26,083 nucleotides of DNA from an uncultured Campylobacter sp. (GTDB lineage Bacteria > Campylobacterota > Campylobacteria > Campylobacterales > Campylobacteraceae), in NCBI RefSeq assembly GCF_938040115.1, contig NZ_CALHXD010000008.1, positions 1-26,083 on the forward strand, in the 5' to 3' direction. Under the pieces are notes generated by a model. The model did not search any database. It saw nothing but the letters and a program-made list of their open reading frames with translations, and was not told the DNA's origin. The position numbers were made by a program, and so were the translations under genes. Numbering within the stretch: position 1 is the stretch's first letter; the number at the start of each line of letters is the position of its first letter. Positions 13,507-22,511 of this stretch are shown here, piece by piece.

Positions 13507-14515
13507 AACTGATGCTTCCTTTGCTATAGTTGGTCACTTTTGCCTCAAAGAAATTTGACTTTTGGTCGTTAAATTTAGCAAAATCATCGACCCATTTGAT
13601 CGGATGAGGGACGTTGTAGCGGCGTTTTAGGCCGATCGCGACTAGGCGCTGATCGATGAGGTAGCGGATGTATTGCTCGATGATGTCGTCGGTAAAGCCC
13701 ATGATCTGGTTTTGCGTGATGTATTTGCCCCATTTGATCTCAAGCTCGCCCGCGCGCTCGAACATATCGTAAATTTTAGCCTCGGTTTCAGGCGTGAAAA
13801 GATCCGGGCGCTCGGTGCGAACGCTGTTTATCATATTTTGGAAAAGTAGCAAATGCGTGATCTCGTCGCGCTGGATAAAGCGGATCATCTGCGCGCTGCC
13901 TAGCATTTTGCCCGCGCGAGCTAGAGCGTAGATCGCCGTAAAGCCGCTGTAAAAGTAAATGCCCTCTAAAATTTGATTTGCAACCATCGCAAGAAGTAGC
14001 TTTTCATCAGTCACTTCGCCCGCTAGTTCCTCGTAAACGCTTGAGATATAGTCGTTTTTCTCGCGTAGCACCTCGTCGTGCTTTTCCATCTCGTAGATCA
14101 GGTCGGTGTTGTCGCAGATGGCCTCGACCATGACGGCGTAGGACTTGGAGTGGTTGGCCTCCTCGTAGGCTTGGCGCGCTAGGCAGGCGTTGATCTCAGG
14201 TGCGGTGATGTATGGGTTGATGTTGTCGGCTAGGTTGTTGGTCTGGAAGCTATCCATCGAGATGAGCTGACTCCAGACTAGATCGTACATGCGTTTTTCG
14301 GCCTGAGTGAGGTTGTAGGCGTAGTCGCGCACGTCGTCGGTGGTGTCGACCTCTTTTGGAAACCACGTGTTAGCCTCCATCAGGTCCCAGAGCTTTAGCG
14401 CCCATTGATATTTTGCCTTGGTAAAATTTAAAATACCGTGCGGATTGCCGTTAAAAACGCGGCGATCGGTCAAATTTTCATTTGAGCTTGGATTGTAGAT
14501 TCTTTTTCGGTTCAT
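13493..14515 (-). CDS. nrdB: Ribonucleoside-diphosphate reductase subunit beta, class Ia
   Basis: The radical-carrying small subunit of aerobic ribonucleotide reductase, which makes deoxyribonucleotides with NrdA (not in this window). It is 340 residues. All ligands of the di-iron site line up with E. coli R2 spacing: Asp88, Glu119, His122, Glu184, Glu218 and His221, and Tyr126 (in EANHSKSY) matches the tyrosyl-radical residue, so it is a standard iron-tyrosyl type. The C-terminal tail ends in acidic FDDF, suited to binding NrdA. ATG start with an A/G-rich leader. The last 14 bases overlap the carbon-nitrogen hydrolase gene; nrdB, that gene and pcm form one operon. Candidate -10 boxes (TAAAAT) lie at 14550-14555 and 14590-14595 on the minus strand. 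Confidence 0.97.
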   Translation of the reverse strand: MNRKRIYNPSSNENLTDRRVFNGNPHGILNFTKAKYQWALKLWDLMEANTWFPKEVDTTDDVRDYAYNLTQAEKRMYDLVWSQLISMDSFQTNNLADNINPYITAPEINACLARQAYEEANHSKSYAVMVEAICDNTDLIYEMEKHDEVLREKNDYISSVYEELAGEVTDEKLLLAMVANQILEGIYFYSGFTAIYALARAGKMLGSAQMIRFIQRDEITHLLLFQNMINSVRTERPDLFTPETEAKIYDMFERAGELEIKWGKYITQNQIMGFTDDIIEQYIRYLIDQRLVAIGLKRRYNVPHPIKWVDDFAKFNDQKSNFFEAKVTNYSKGSISFDDF

Positions 14516-14636
14516 AATTTTTTCTTTATTCGGTAAATTTTCGGGGCTGATTTTAGCTAAAAATTTATTTAGATATCTTGAAGTAGACTATTTTATCGCG
14601 TTAAATTTGGCTTTACGGTTGCAGCTAAAATTAAAA

Positions 14637-14659
14637 AACCCGCGTCAAATTCGCGGGTT
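14637..14659 (-). terminator. Intrinsic terminator of the fliK-flgD-flgE operon
   Basis: On the minus strand an 8-bp G/C-rich stem (AACCCGCG/CGCGGGTT) with a 7-base loop is followed directly by a run of six T and then AATTTT. It begins 4 bases after the flgE stop. This is the cleanest rho-independent terminator in the window. Confidence 0.88.
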
Positions 14660-14663
14660 AAAT

Positions 14664-16295
14664 TTAGCGCTTTAGCTCGATTGCGCGCTGGAGCATTTCG
14701 TTGCTAGTCGTTATGCTCTTGGCGTTAGCGTCGTAGGCTTTTTGCGTGACTATGACTTCCGTCAGAGCCTGCGCTAGATCGACGTTTGACTGCTCGAGCA
14801 TGCTGCTAGCTAGTTTGGCGCCGTAGATGCTTTTGCCGCCTGCATCTTTGTAGAAAAATGCCGCGCCGGAATTCGCGCTTTGCGAATAGATATTATCGCC
14901 CATTTTTGCAAGTCCCTGCTCGTTTTGGAAGTGATAGAGAGCGACTTTGCCGACGGAGCGGACTTGGCCATTTGTAAACTGCGCCAAGATATTTCCAGAA
15001 TCGTTGGTGTAATAATCCTTTAAAATACCCTCACGTACGCCGTCTTGCGCGATCGAGATACTTTTGGCTTGAGACGTGCTAGTGACGCCTGAGTAAATTT
15101 GGCCCGCAGCCACAGGAGTGCCGAAGTCTAGCTCGATTTGCGAGCCGTTATTATCTAGGGCGCTTAAAGTAGAGTTAACAAGCCTACCTTCGTAATCAAA
15201 ATTTAGCTCGCCGTTAGTATTTGAGACCACTGCGCCGCTTGCGTCTTTTACGGTCGCCGCCGCATCCCAAACTGTACCGTTAGCGCCCTGAGGTACGCGT
15301 TTTGTTAGCGTTAGCTCAAGTTTATTTTTCGTACCGTCCGCATTTAAAAGCTCGGTTACGAATTTTTCTTGATTTGCCGCTTCTTTAGTCGTGTTTATTT
15401 TTGCTGTAAAATTTGGGGCGGTCGTTAGGTCAAAATCCCTTTCAAATTTCTGACTTATGCTCCAGTTGCCGTTTTCGTCGATCGGAGCGCTAAATTCAGC
15501 CGTTTTACCGTTCGCGTCGGTTGCCGTTACTATAACCATATCGCCTTTTCTAGGACGAGTTATCGCGGCGTCAGGCGTAACTCGTCCGCGTAAATTTATA
15601 GTTCTAGAAGCGTTATCTATGTTGCTCGTATAGGTAGCGGCGTCTACTGGCAAAGTAGCAGGCTCGGTTTTAAAAGACGAGTCGAGATTGCCTTTAAAAG
15701 TCACCTTCGACGTCGGTTTGGTCGGCAGATACAAAAACTCCGGTAGGCGAATCTTGCCCTGGGAGCCGATGTCGCCGACGTCAAGGTCTGTAGTATCGGC
15801 GCCTAGCGTGTAGGCCTGCGTGACGGCGGCTCGTCCGTTTACTCTACCGAAAGCCTCTATCGCGCCCTGACTTGGAGTTATCTGCGTTAGCTTATTTTGC
15901 GTGCCTAGGACGTAGTTGCCTTGATTTGTTACGAGATATCTTTCTTTATCTACGCCAAAGCTGCCGGCACGCGTGTAGTAGGTGCCAGAGCCGTTCGTTA
16001 CACCGAAAAATCCCTTGCCACCGATCGCCATATCCAGGACGTTATCGGTTTTCATAAACGGACCTTGCTTATAAAAGCTAAGCGCCGTCGTCATGCCGGT
16101 GGCGCCGAGGCCGATTTGGTCCTGCGTCGGGTTATTGCCCGCGGCAAAGGATGTCTGATAAAAAATGCTCTTAAATTCGGGTATCGAAGCGGTAAAGCCG
16201 ACGTTGTTTATGTTGGCGATGTTATGCGCCCACACGTCCATGCTAAATCCCTGCGTTCTCACGCCGCTAACGCCGTTATATAGGCTTCTTACCAT
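14664..16295 (-). CDS. flgE: Flagellar hook protein FlgE (short type)
   Basis: A 543-residue flagellar axial protein exported by the flagellar type III apparatus. The N-terminal rod/hook signature is complete (LYNGVSGVRTQGFSMDVWAH, 5-24, then NIANINNVGFTA) and the C-terminal D0 helix is present (VDLAQALTEVIVTQKAYDAN and on to AIELKR). Between them lie FlgE-like beta domains. The size matches the shorter of the two hook-type proteins of C. jejuni (about 545 residues, beside flgD) rather than the larger one of over 800 residues, so its exact role in the hook is not settled. It has a good ribosome binding site (AAAGGAT) inside the end of flgD and starts 4 bases after the flgD stop. Confidence 0.93.
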   Translation of the reverse strand: MVRSLYNGVSGVRTQGFSMDVWAHNIANINNVGFTASIPEFKSIFYQTSFAAGNNPTQDQIGLGATGMTTALSFYKQGPFMKTDNVLDMAIGGKGFFGVTNGSGTYYTRAGSFGVDKERYLVTNQGNYVLGTQNKLTQITPSQGAIEAFGRVNGRAAVTQAYTLGADTTDLDVGDIGSQGKIRLPEFLYLPTKPTSKVTFKGNLDSSFKTEPATLPVDAATYTSNIDNASRTINLRGRVTPDAAITRPRKGDMVIVTATDANGKTAEFSAPIDENGNWSISQKFERDFDLTTAPNFTAKINTTKEAANQEKFVTELLNADGTKNKLELTLTKRVPQGANGTVWDAAATVKDASGAVVSNTNGELNFDYEGRLVNSTLSALDNNGSQIELDFGTPVAAGQIYSGVTSTSQAKSISIAQDGVREGILKDYYTNDSGNILAQFTNGQVRSVGKVALYHFQNEQGLAKMGDNIYSQSANSGAAFFYKDAGGKSIYGAKLASSMLEQSNVDLAQALTEVIVTQKAYDANAKSITTSNEMLQRAIELKR

Positions 16296-16299
16296 GGAT

Positions 16300-17004
16300 T
16301 TATCCTTTTGACGGCTCGGTAAATTCTTTGACTTTGTCGATGCTGACGTATTGTCCGCCGACCTTTACCTGTGCGACGCCATCGATAAATTTGACGCCCT
16401 CTACGAGATAGTTGCCTACGCCGCCGGTTTTGGCGCCGCCAGCGTGATCGACGTAGTTTATCTCTACCGAGTAGGTGCCTGCTTTTGCGTCGTTGCCTGC
16501 GCTATCCTTGCCGTCCCACTCAAAGGTATTGGCTCCGGCGCTAGCTTGGCCGAATTCTAGCTTTCTTACGAGTTTACCGGTGCCGTCTTTGATATTTATC
16601 GTGCCGCCTTTTGCCGCGCTTTCTAAAAATCCCGCAAATTTGACGCCCGAGCCTTCTTCTTTTACGATGCCGCTATCGCCGATTTTAGCCATCTTGCCTA
16701 GCACTCCGACGGCGTACATATTTGTGCTATTTTTTAGCTGGTCGGCTAGCTTTTGCATCATTTTGTTCGTATTTTCTTGCATTTCAAGCGAGGCTAGCTG
16801 GCTAGTTTGGGTTAGCATTTTTTCCGTATCCATCGGGCTTGTCGGATCTTGATACTGAAGCTCGGTTAAAAGAAGTTTCATAAAAGCGTCCTTGTCTAGC
16901 TGGGCGTTTGGATTGGTGCCTGCGGCCTTTTGTAGGGCGTCCGCCGATTTTTTGGCGGCTTGGTTGTTTACCGTGAAGTTATTGGTTTCTAGTCCGTTTG
17001 ACAT
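16300..17004 (-). CDS. flgD: Flagellar hook-capping protein
   Basis: The 234-residue hook scaffold protein that caps the growing hook while FlgE subunits are added; it is not kept in the mature structure. The N-terminal motif LDKDAFMKLLLTELQYQDPT with SPMDTEKM (about 36-62) is the FlgD signature, followed by QLASLEMQENTNKM. The C-terminal part (about 110-225) reads as the FlgD Ig-like/tudor domain pair, with LVRKLEFGQASAGANTFEWD in the usual place. Ribosome binding site AAAGGAT before the ATG. It lies 47 bases after fliK and directly before flgE, the order expected from C. jejuni. Confidence 0.95.
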   Translation of the reverse strand: MSNGLETNNFTVNNQAAKKSADALQKAAGTNPNAQLDKDAFMKLLLTELQYQDPTSPMDTEKMLTQTSQLASLEMQENTNKMMQKLADQLKNSTNMYAVGVLGKMAKIGDSGIVKEEGSGVKFAGFLESAAKGGTINIKDGTGKLVRKLEFGQASAGANTFEWDGKDSAGNDAKAGTYSVEINYVDHAGGAKTGGVGNYLVEGVKFIDGVAQVKVGGQYVSIDKVKEFTEPSKG

Positions 17005-17051
17005 CTTTTATCCTTTAAATTTTTATATCTCAAGCAAATTTGATTCCAAAT

Positions 17052-18500
17052 TTACACGTAGCGCGGAACGACGAGCTCTAAACGAGGCGCGGACGGTTCG
17101 CTTTGCTCAGCGTCGTTGGAGCTAAATTTGGAGCCTTTGTAGCTCTTTTGTCCTTGCTCTTTTTTAGGCTGATTTTGATCGCTAAAGTTCATCTCAAGCT
17201 CGGTAAAACCCATGTTTACGAGGCTGTTTTTAAACTCGGCCTGATTTTGTAAAAAGAGGTTCATCGTCTGCGTGTTGGAGTTGAAATTTATATGCAGATT
17301 ATTGCCGCGATTTACCATCGTGATCTCGACTTCGCCCAAATTTAGTGGATTTAGCGTGATGTTAAAGCGCATGAAAGGCGATTTGTAGGCCGCGACCTGC
17401 TCTTTTAAATTTGAGCTAAAGTTATCAAATGTCTCGCGCACGGCTTGGAAATTCCTGCTTTGCGCCTTGGCGTTTGAGATGACATCTTTTACTATAGCGT
17501 TTAGTTCGTTATTTTCGCCGTTATCGCTTTGGGTCTCGGTTAAAATTTGCTCCTCGGCGCTCTCGCGCTCCGGAAATAGCAAATTTTGCAAATTTATCTT
17601 TTTAGAGTCTTGACCGAGCCCCGATTTTTCGCTTTTTGCGGCGGTTAAATTTAGCTCGCTTTCGGCTTTGAAGTTTGGCTTTTCGTCTTTTAAATTCGCC
17701 TCTTTCTCGTCCTCGTTTTTTACCGCTTCTTTTATGATTTTGGAGTTTTGAGCCAAATTTTGCGTATCTTGCGCTTTTGCGCCGATATCTTTTGGCCGGG
17801 CTTTATTTTGCTCTTCTTGCACGGCGGCTAGTAGCTTATTTAGCGTATCTTTTGGCTCTGATTCATTTGCGCTTATCGTCTCTTCGACCTTGTTTTTTAG
17901 CTCGCTAAAAGCGAAATTTTTCTTTGGCGTTACGGGTTCAAAGAAATCTTTTTTCGCCAAACTCGGAAACATCTCACCTAGCTCGTCCGCCTGAGCTTGC
18001 GTTACTTCGATATTTTCTAGACCTAAATTTAGCTTATTTGCGATCTCTATTAGCTCGTTTAGATTTTTAGCTCCTCGTAGCTCGTTTAGCGTCGTTTCGC
18101 TTGAGAGCGCTTTGGCCAGGCGGTTTTCAAAATTTGGAAATTTGCTGATTTTTTCGCCGCCGCTAAGCATCTCTAAAATTTGCAAAAGCTGCATAAAAGT
18201 CGCGTTTTCAAACAAATTTTCCGCCGCTTCTTCGCCTAAAATTTCTTTTACGTCCGTGCTTTGGATAGGCGCTTTTGTTTGCCCGTTTTGAGCCGTTTGG
18301 GCGGATAAATTTACGGCTTTTGCCATCTCTTTTAGATCTTTTTCGCTTAAATTTTCGCCCTTTTTAGCGGCCGCGTCTAGCACCATAGAGAGAAATGCGC
18401 CGTCTTCTTTGCCGCCTTTTTGCGCGTTTTTGCTCTGTTTTTTCACGCCGCCTTTGATGCTCGCGTCAAAGGACAAAATATCGTTTTGAGTAGTCTGCAT
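17052..18500 (-). CDS. fliK: Flagellar hook-length control protein FliK
   Basis: A 482-residue secreted ruler that measures the hook and switches export to filament substrates. Most of the protein is a low-complexity Lys/Glu/Asn-rich ruler. The conserved C-terminal FliK domain lies near 375-455 with RFNITLNPLNLGEVEITMVN, HINFNSNTQTMN and LVNMGFTELEMNF. N-terminal sequence is poorly conserved, as usual for the family. First gene of the fliK-flgD-flgE operon, with AAAGGG before the ATG and a sigma-54 type promoter about 33 bases upstream. Confidence 0.9.
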   Translation of the reverse strand: MQTTQNDILSFDASIKGGVKKQSKNAQKGGKEDGAFLSMVLDAAAKKGENLSEKDLKEMAKAVNLSAQTAQNGQTKAPIQSTDVKEILGEEAAENLFENATFMQLLQILEMLSGGEKISKFPNFENRLAKALSSETTLNELRGAKNLNELIEIANKLNLGLENIEVTQAQADELGEMFPSLAKKDFFEPVTPKKNFAFSELKNKVEETISANESEPKDTLNKLLAAVQEEQNKARPKDIGAKAQDTQNLAQNSKIIKEAVKNEDEKEANLKDEKPNFKAESELNLTAAKSEKSGLGQDSKKINLQNLLFPERESAEEQILTETQSDNGENNELNAIVKDVISNAKAQSRNFQAVRETFDNFSSNLKEQVAAYKSPFMRFNITLNPLNLGEVEITMVNRGNNLHINFNSNTQTMNLFLQNQAEFKNSLVNMGFTELEMNFSDQNQPKKEQGQKSYKGSKFSSNDAEQSEPSAPRLELVVPRYV

Positions 18501-18532
18501 AAAAACCCTTTAAATTTAACTTTCAAAAGGTA

Positions 18533-18548
18533 TGCAAAAATCGTTCCT
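18533..18548 (-). promoter_or_regulatory. Sigma-54 (RpoN) promoter of fliK-flgD-flgE
   Basis: The minus strand reads AGGAACGATTTTTGCA: a GG (complement of 18546-18547) and a GC (complement of 18534-18535) are separated by exactly 10 bases, as required for the -24/-12 elements, and GGAAC...TTTGC fits the epsilonproteobacterial RpoN consensus. Predicted start of transcription is near 18522, giving a short leader to the ATG at 18500. In Campylobacter, hook genes are RpoN-FlgR dependent, which agrees. Confidence 0.8.
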
Positions 18549-18563
18549 AATCGTTTCGTAGAA

Positions 18564-18589
18564 AAACTCGCCTCGTTTGAGGCGAGTTT
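18564..18589 (-). terminator. Intrinsic terminator of the siderophore-uptake operon
   Basis: An 11-bp perfect stem (AAACTCGCCTC/GAGGCGAGTTT) with a 4-base loop. On the minus strand the right arm runs into TTTTTC, giving a T tract of five. It lies 20 bases after the receptor stop and just upstream of the fliK sigma-54 promoter, insulating the flagellar operon. Two tandem copies of GGAGATTAAAAT lie between the stop and the hairpin (18591-18613). Confidence 0.85.
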
Positions 18590-18608
18590 GGGAGATTAAA
18601 ATCGGAGA

Positions 18609-20594
18609 TTAAAATTTATATTTAGCCGTTAGCGTCGCTCTAATGCCTTCGCCGTAGTAGCAATAATATCCGTCGCAACCGGAAAAATACTCTTTGTCGG
18701 TTAAGTTATTGACGTTTAGTCCCACGCTTAATTTTTTATACTCGTATTCCGCCATAGCGTCTAGCAGGGTATAAGAAGGGCTTTTATAGCCGCTTGCCGA
18801 GCCGTCCGGGATAGAGCTTACGTATCTAACGCCCGCGCCTACTTTTAGGCTTTGGTCGGCGGTTAGGCTAAATTTATACGTTATAAATGAAGAGAGCGTG
18901 TTTTTAGGTATTAGAGCCGTTTGAGTTACGATATCGCCGTTTACTCCGTCGTGAGTTTTTGCGCTAAAATAATGCGTATAGGCCGCGATCCAGTTTATAT
19001 CGTCGGTTAAATTTACGTTCGAGCTTATTTCTACGCCTTTGGTTCGTTTTTTACCGGCTTGGCTTTGGATATATAGGCCCCCGACCATACCGCCCACCAG
19101 AGCGTTTTTCTCCTCTATATCAAAGTATGCAAGGCTAAATTCTCCGTCTATAAATTCTGGCAAGTATTTTACGCCCGTTTCGTATTGTCTGCCTTCGATA
19201 GGTTTGTATCCGACCGCGCTGTTGCTTCCTACGACGGGAGTAAAGCTTTGGGAGTAGTTAAAAAACGGCATCAACCCGATCGCGTCGAAGTTATACATTA
19301 CGCCCGCTTGATAAGTGGTTTTGGATATTTCGTAGTTATTTTTCGTGCCTAGCGTATCGGAGTCCTCTTTTAGCTTGTCGCGTCTAACGGCGGCGTTTAG
19401 GATGAGGTTGTCAAAAAGCGTCGCTTGGTTGCTAAAATAAAAGCCCAGTTGCGACTGATCTACGTCGTATCTTGGGGCGCTACTAGGTCTAGCTACGCTT
19501 ACTCTATCGCCGATAGTCCAAGGCGTCGTGCTAGAAAAGCCGTAAATTCCGTCCGCTTTTATTTTTCGGTAATCAAAGCCGAACGTGGCTAAATTTTTGA
19601 TGTTTTCGCCTTGAAATTCATAGCTCAAGCGGTTGTCGAACGTATGAGACTTCACGTCCGCATCGACTAACGTAACGCCGAAACTGCCCACGTATAGCGT
19701 AGCGAGCTGCTCTTTGTCTTCTTTGTTAAATTTATAGCTCGACGCGAATTTTAAATTGTCCGTAAAATTATGCGTTAGCTCGTAGCCGGCCGTATACTGC
19801 TCTCTTTTTAAAAAGTCGCTGCTTGAGCTCGGATTTACGCCGCGAGATACTTTCGTTACGTTCGGATAGGGATAAAACGCCGTCACGCCCGTGCCGTTAT
19901 CTTTGGTATAGCTTGAAAGTAGCGTCAGCGTCGTTTCGTCGCCGAGCAAAAACAGCAAAGACGGAGCGATATAATAGTGTTCGTTGTGCGTAAAATCGAC
20001 GTCGCCGTGTTTTTTCTCGTAATTTCCGACTAAGCGAAATTTGACCCTATCGGTAAAAAGCTCGTCGCTCGCGTCAAAGAAAATTCCGCGTTGATTTTTG
20101 TTACCGATCTTAAATCCGACCTCGGCAAAAGGCTTAGCCGTCGGACGCTTGCTGACTAAATTTATAACTCCGCCCGCGCTTGAGGCGCCGTATAAAAGCG
20201 AATTCGCGCCCTTTACGACCTCGATACTTTCAAGCCCGTAGATATCGTGCTGAGCGCCTAAATATCCGCCTTTGTAAGGCGTAGAACCGTCAAGCGTAAC
20301 CGTCGCGTTAAAGCCCCTTAGCTTTAGCCAATCGGTCGTATCCAGATCCGTTCCGTAGGGATTTATGAAGCCCGCTTCGTATTTAACGGCATTATCGAGT
20401 TGGCTTGCGCCTTGTTCGGAAATTTTATCTTGCGTTATCGCAGTAGTGGTTCCGGGCTGCATAAAGTCGATTTTTCCGCTGCCTTTGGCTACAGAGCCCA
20501 CGACGCTTACTTCTTCGAGAGCTACGCTATCGGCGCCCAAAGCGGCGACCGCGCTCAAACTTAAGGCTAAACCCAGCCTAAAACTATTTTTCAT
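18609..20594 (-). CDS. TonB-dependent siderophore receptor
   Basis: A 661-residue outer-membrane receptor, last gene of the uptake operon. Signal peptide MKNSFRLGLALSLSAVAALG, a TonB-box-like LEEVSVVGS (about 26-34), plug with WLKLRGFNATVTLDGSTPYK and ESIEVVKGANSLLYGASSAG (the TonB-siderophore subfamily signature), then the barrel, ending LTAKYKF with terminal Phe. Near the C-terminus two cysteines (640 and 645, in GCDGYYCYYGEG) resemble the last-hairpin cysteine pair of FhuA-type ferric hydroxamate receptors. Together with fhuB/D-like neighbours this favours a hydroxamate or similar ferric siderophore, probably made by other bacteria, since no siderophore synthesis genes are visible. AAGGAG precedes the ATG, 18 bases after the permease stop. 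Confidence 0.92.
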   Translation of the reverse strand: MKNSFRLGLALSLSAVAALGADSVALEEVSVVGSVAKGSGKIDFMQPGTTTAITQDKISEQGASQLDNAVKYEAGFINPYGTDLDTTDWLKLRGFNATVTLDGSTPYKGGYLGAQHDIYGLESIEVVKGANSLLYGASSAGGVINLVSKRPTAKPFAEVGFKIGNKNQRGIFFDASDELFTDRVKFRLVGNYEKKHGDVDFTHNEHYYIAPSLLFLLGDETTLTLLSSYTKDNGTGVTAFYPYPNVTKVSRGVNPSSSSDFLKREQYTAGYELTHNFTDNLKFASSYKFNKEDKEQLATLYVGSFGVTLVDADVKSHTFDNRLSYEFQGENIKNLATFGFDYRKIKADGIYGFSSTTPWTIGDRVSVARPSSAPRYDVDQSQLGFYFSNQATLFDNLILNAAVRRDKLKEDSDTLGTKNNYEISKTTYQAGVMYNFDAIGLMPFFNYSQSFTPVVGSNSAVGYKPIEGRQYETGVKYLPEFIDGEFSLAYFDIEEKNALVGGMVGGLYIQSQAGKKRTKGVEISSNVNLTDDINWIAAYTHYFSAKTHDGVNGDIVTQTALIPKNTLSSFITYKFSLTADQSLKVGAGVRYVSSIPDGSASGYKSPSYTLLDAMAEYEYKKLSVGLNVNNLTDKEYFSGCDGYYCYYGEGIRATLTAKYKF

Positions 20595-20612
20595 TTTGTC
20601 TCCTTTTAAAGT

Positions 20613-22511
20613 TTATTTTAATTTTCTGGCCGCCGATACGAAATAGGCGCTTCCGATAATGGTAGCGACGAGCCCCGAAGGTATCTCGTAAGGAAAAATA
20701 AGCGTCCTGCCTAAAAAGTCGGCCGTTACCATCAATATCCCGCCGATAACAGACGCGGTTACGATTTGCAAGCGCGGCTTGCGAAAGCCCAAAAACGACG
20801 CTATATGCGGCGCTAGCAAGCCAACGAAACTAACCGGGCCTATGTTAAGAGCCGCTAACGCGCTTATGCCCGCGCAAAATAAAAACAGTATCGTTCGGTA
20901 TCCCGGGACGTTTACTCCCAAGCTCGAAGCGGTCGCGTCGCCTAAATTTAAAAGCTCGATTTGCCTGGAATAATAAAGCGCGAATAAAACGCTAGCTACC
21001 GCCGCGATAAATAGAGCAGCAGCCCACGCTGTCGTAACCGAATAGGTACTCCCCGACGCGTAGCTCATAAAGTTATAAATCCTGCTATCTCCCATCGCGA
21101 GCAAAATTTTCTCTACTGAGCTAACAAACGCCATTATAGCTATGCCCGTTAAAATCACCTTGTGCGGCGACATTTCGTTTTTGTAGTTTACGGCTACGGT
21201 AAAGCAAAGCATGGCGCAAGCGCCGGCGATACCTAGCGGCACGGTCAAAAACGGCGCTAAAAACATAGCCGCCAATACGCCAAGGCTCACGCCGGAATTT
21301 ATCCCCAAAAGCTCGGGAGAAGCCATTTGATTTTTGCTTAGACGCTGTAAAACCGTTCCCGCGACGCCCAGTATCACGCCGCTAAAAAGTGCGGCCGCTA
21401 CTCGGTTTATACGCACGCTTAGTATCTCTTGGCTAAAATTTCCGACCCCGAAAAATAGCGAAAACAAGCAGGCCGCGACCAAAACGGCTAAAATAACGGG
21501 CAATACGAAAGCGGCGTTTGCTTTTACTGCCGAGCCCGCGACGCCGTCTTTTGAGGATACTTCGTTTTTATGGACGCCGCGTATTATCAGCCATAAAAGC
21601 AAAGGCGCGCCTAAAAACGCGCTTATGCCTCCTGCCGGTAAATTTACGCCCGTTAAATTTAAAATCACGATCAAAATTTCGTCCGTAACGCCCAAAAGCA
21701 ACCCGCCGCACAAGCCGCAGCAAATTAGCTTTTTTGCGAAATTATCGAATTTAAATCTATCTGCTAGCGTATAAGCCCCAAGCCCTACGAATGCGATGAT
21801 GCCGACGAAAGCTACCGTCAAAGCGGTGAGATAAGCGGCTATCAAAAGCCCCGTCGCGCGTATTAAATTTACGTTTACGCCAAGAGCCTTGCAAGCGCTA
21901 TCGCCCAAAACAAAAAGGTGAAACGAGCGAGAAAAATATAAAATAGCCGCTAAAGCCGGCAAAAAATAAACTAGCATGGAGTAAAAATTAAACGCGCCGT
22001 CTTGCGCCAAATCCCCGCTCATCCAAACCGCGACGAAAAAACTCTCTTCTTGAAAAAAGAGCATTAAAAGCGAGGTCAAAGATCCGAAAAATAAACCGAT
22101 TATAAGTCCCGATAGCGTCGTGGTAAATACCGAAAATCCGCGCCCCGAAGATAATGCGAAAAGTATCGCTAGCGCCGCGACCGCGCCGACGAAAGAGCTC
22201 GCGACGGTGCTAAGTCCCAGATGCGGAAAGAAAAGAGCGCCCGCTAGCATAAAAAATCCCGCGCCGCTACCTACTCCGAGCGTACTATCGCTTGCTAGCG
22301 GGTTATGCGTTATTTGCGCCATCAAAGCCGTAGCCGTAGATAAAAACAGTCCGCTTAAAAACGCGACGCCTATTCGCGGCAAAATATAATTTAAAACGAC
22401 TAAATTTTTGACGTTTTGGCCGAAATCTTCCAGTAAAATCGCCTGCGAGGCGACTGCGGCGATACCCAAAACGACGAAACCGACCGAAAAAATCGTAAGT
22501 AATTTTTTCAT
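20613..22511 (-). CDS. Fused double permease, FhuB-like iron-siderophore transporter
   Basis: A 632-residue inner-membrane protein made of two tandem FecCD-type permease domains, as in E. coli FhuB. I use ATG 22511, which overlaps the binding-protein stop as ATGA; the frame is open upstream but only from a TTG within that gene. Each half has its own entry motif: ITHNPLASDSTLG in the first and LSKNQMASPELLG in the second. The coupling-helix motif is intact in the second half (GPVSFVGLLAPHIASFLG) but changed in the first (GIIAFVGLGAYTLADRF, no Pro-His). About twenty membrane helices can be read. It works with the fhuC- and fhuD-like genes before it. Confidence 0.92.
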   Translation of the reverse strand: MKKLLTIFSVGFVVLGIAAVASQAILLEDFGQNVKNLVVLNYILPRIGVAFLSGLFLSTATALMAQITHNPLASDSTLGVGSGAGFFMLAGALFFPHLGLSTVASSFVGAVAALAILFALSSGRGFSVFTTTLSGLIIGLFFGSLTSLLMLFFQEESFFVAVWMSGDLAQDGAFNFYSMLVYFLPALAAILYFSRSFHLFVLGDSACKALGVNVNLIRATGLLIAAYLTALTVAFVGIIAFVGLGAYTLADRFKFDNFAKKLICCGLCGGLLLGVTDEILIVILNLTGVNLPAGGISAFLGAPLLLWLIIRGVHKNEVSSKDGVAGSAVKANAAFVLPVILAVLVAACLFSLFFGVGNFSQEILSVRINRVAAALFSGVILGVAGTVLQRLSKNQMASPELLGINSGVSLGVLAAMFLAPFLTVPLGIAGACAMLCFTVAVNYKNEMSPHKVILTGIAIMAFVSSVEKILLAMGDSRIYNFMSYASGSTYSVTTAWAAALFIAAVASVLFALYYSRQIELLNLGDATASSLGVNVPGYRTILFLFCAGISALAALNIGPVSFVGLLAPHIASFLGFRKPRLQIVTASVIGGILMVTADFLGRTLIFPYEIPSGLVATIIGSAYFVSAARKLK

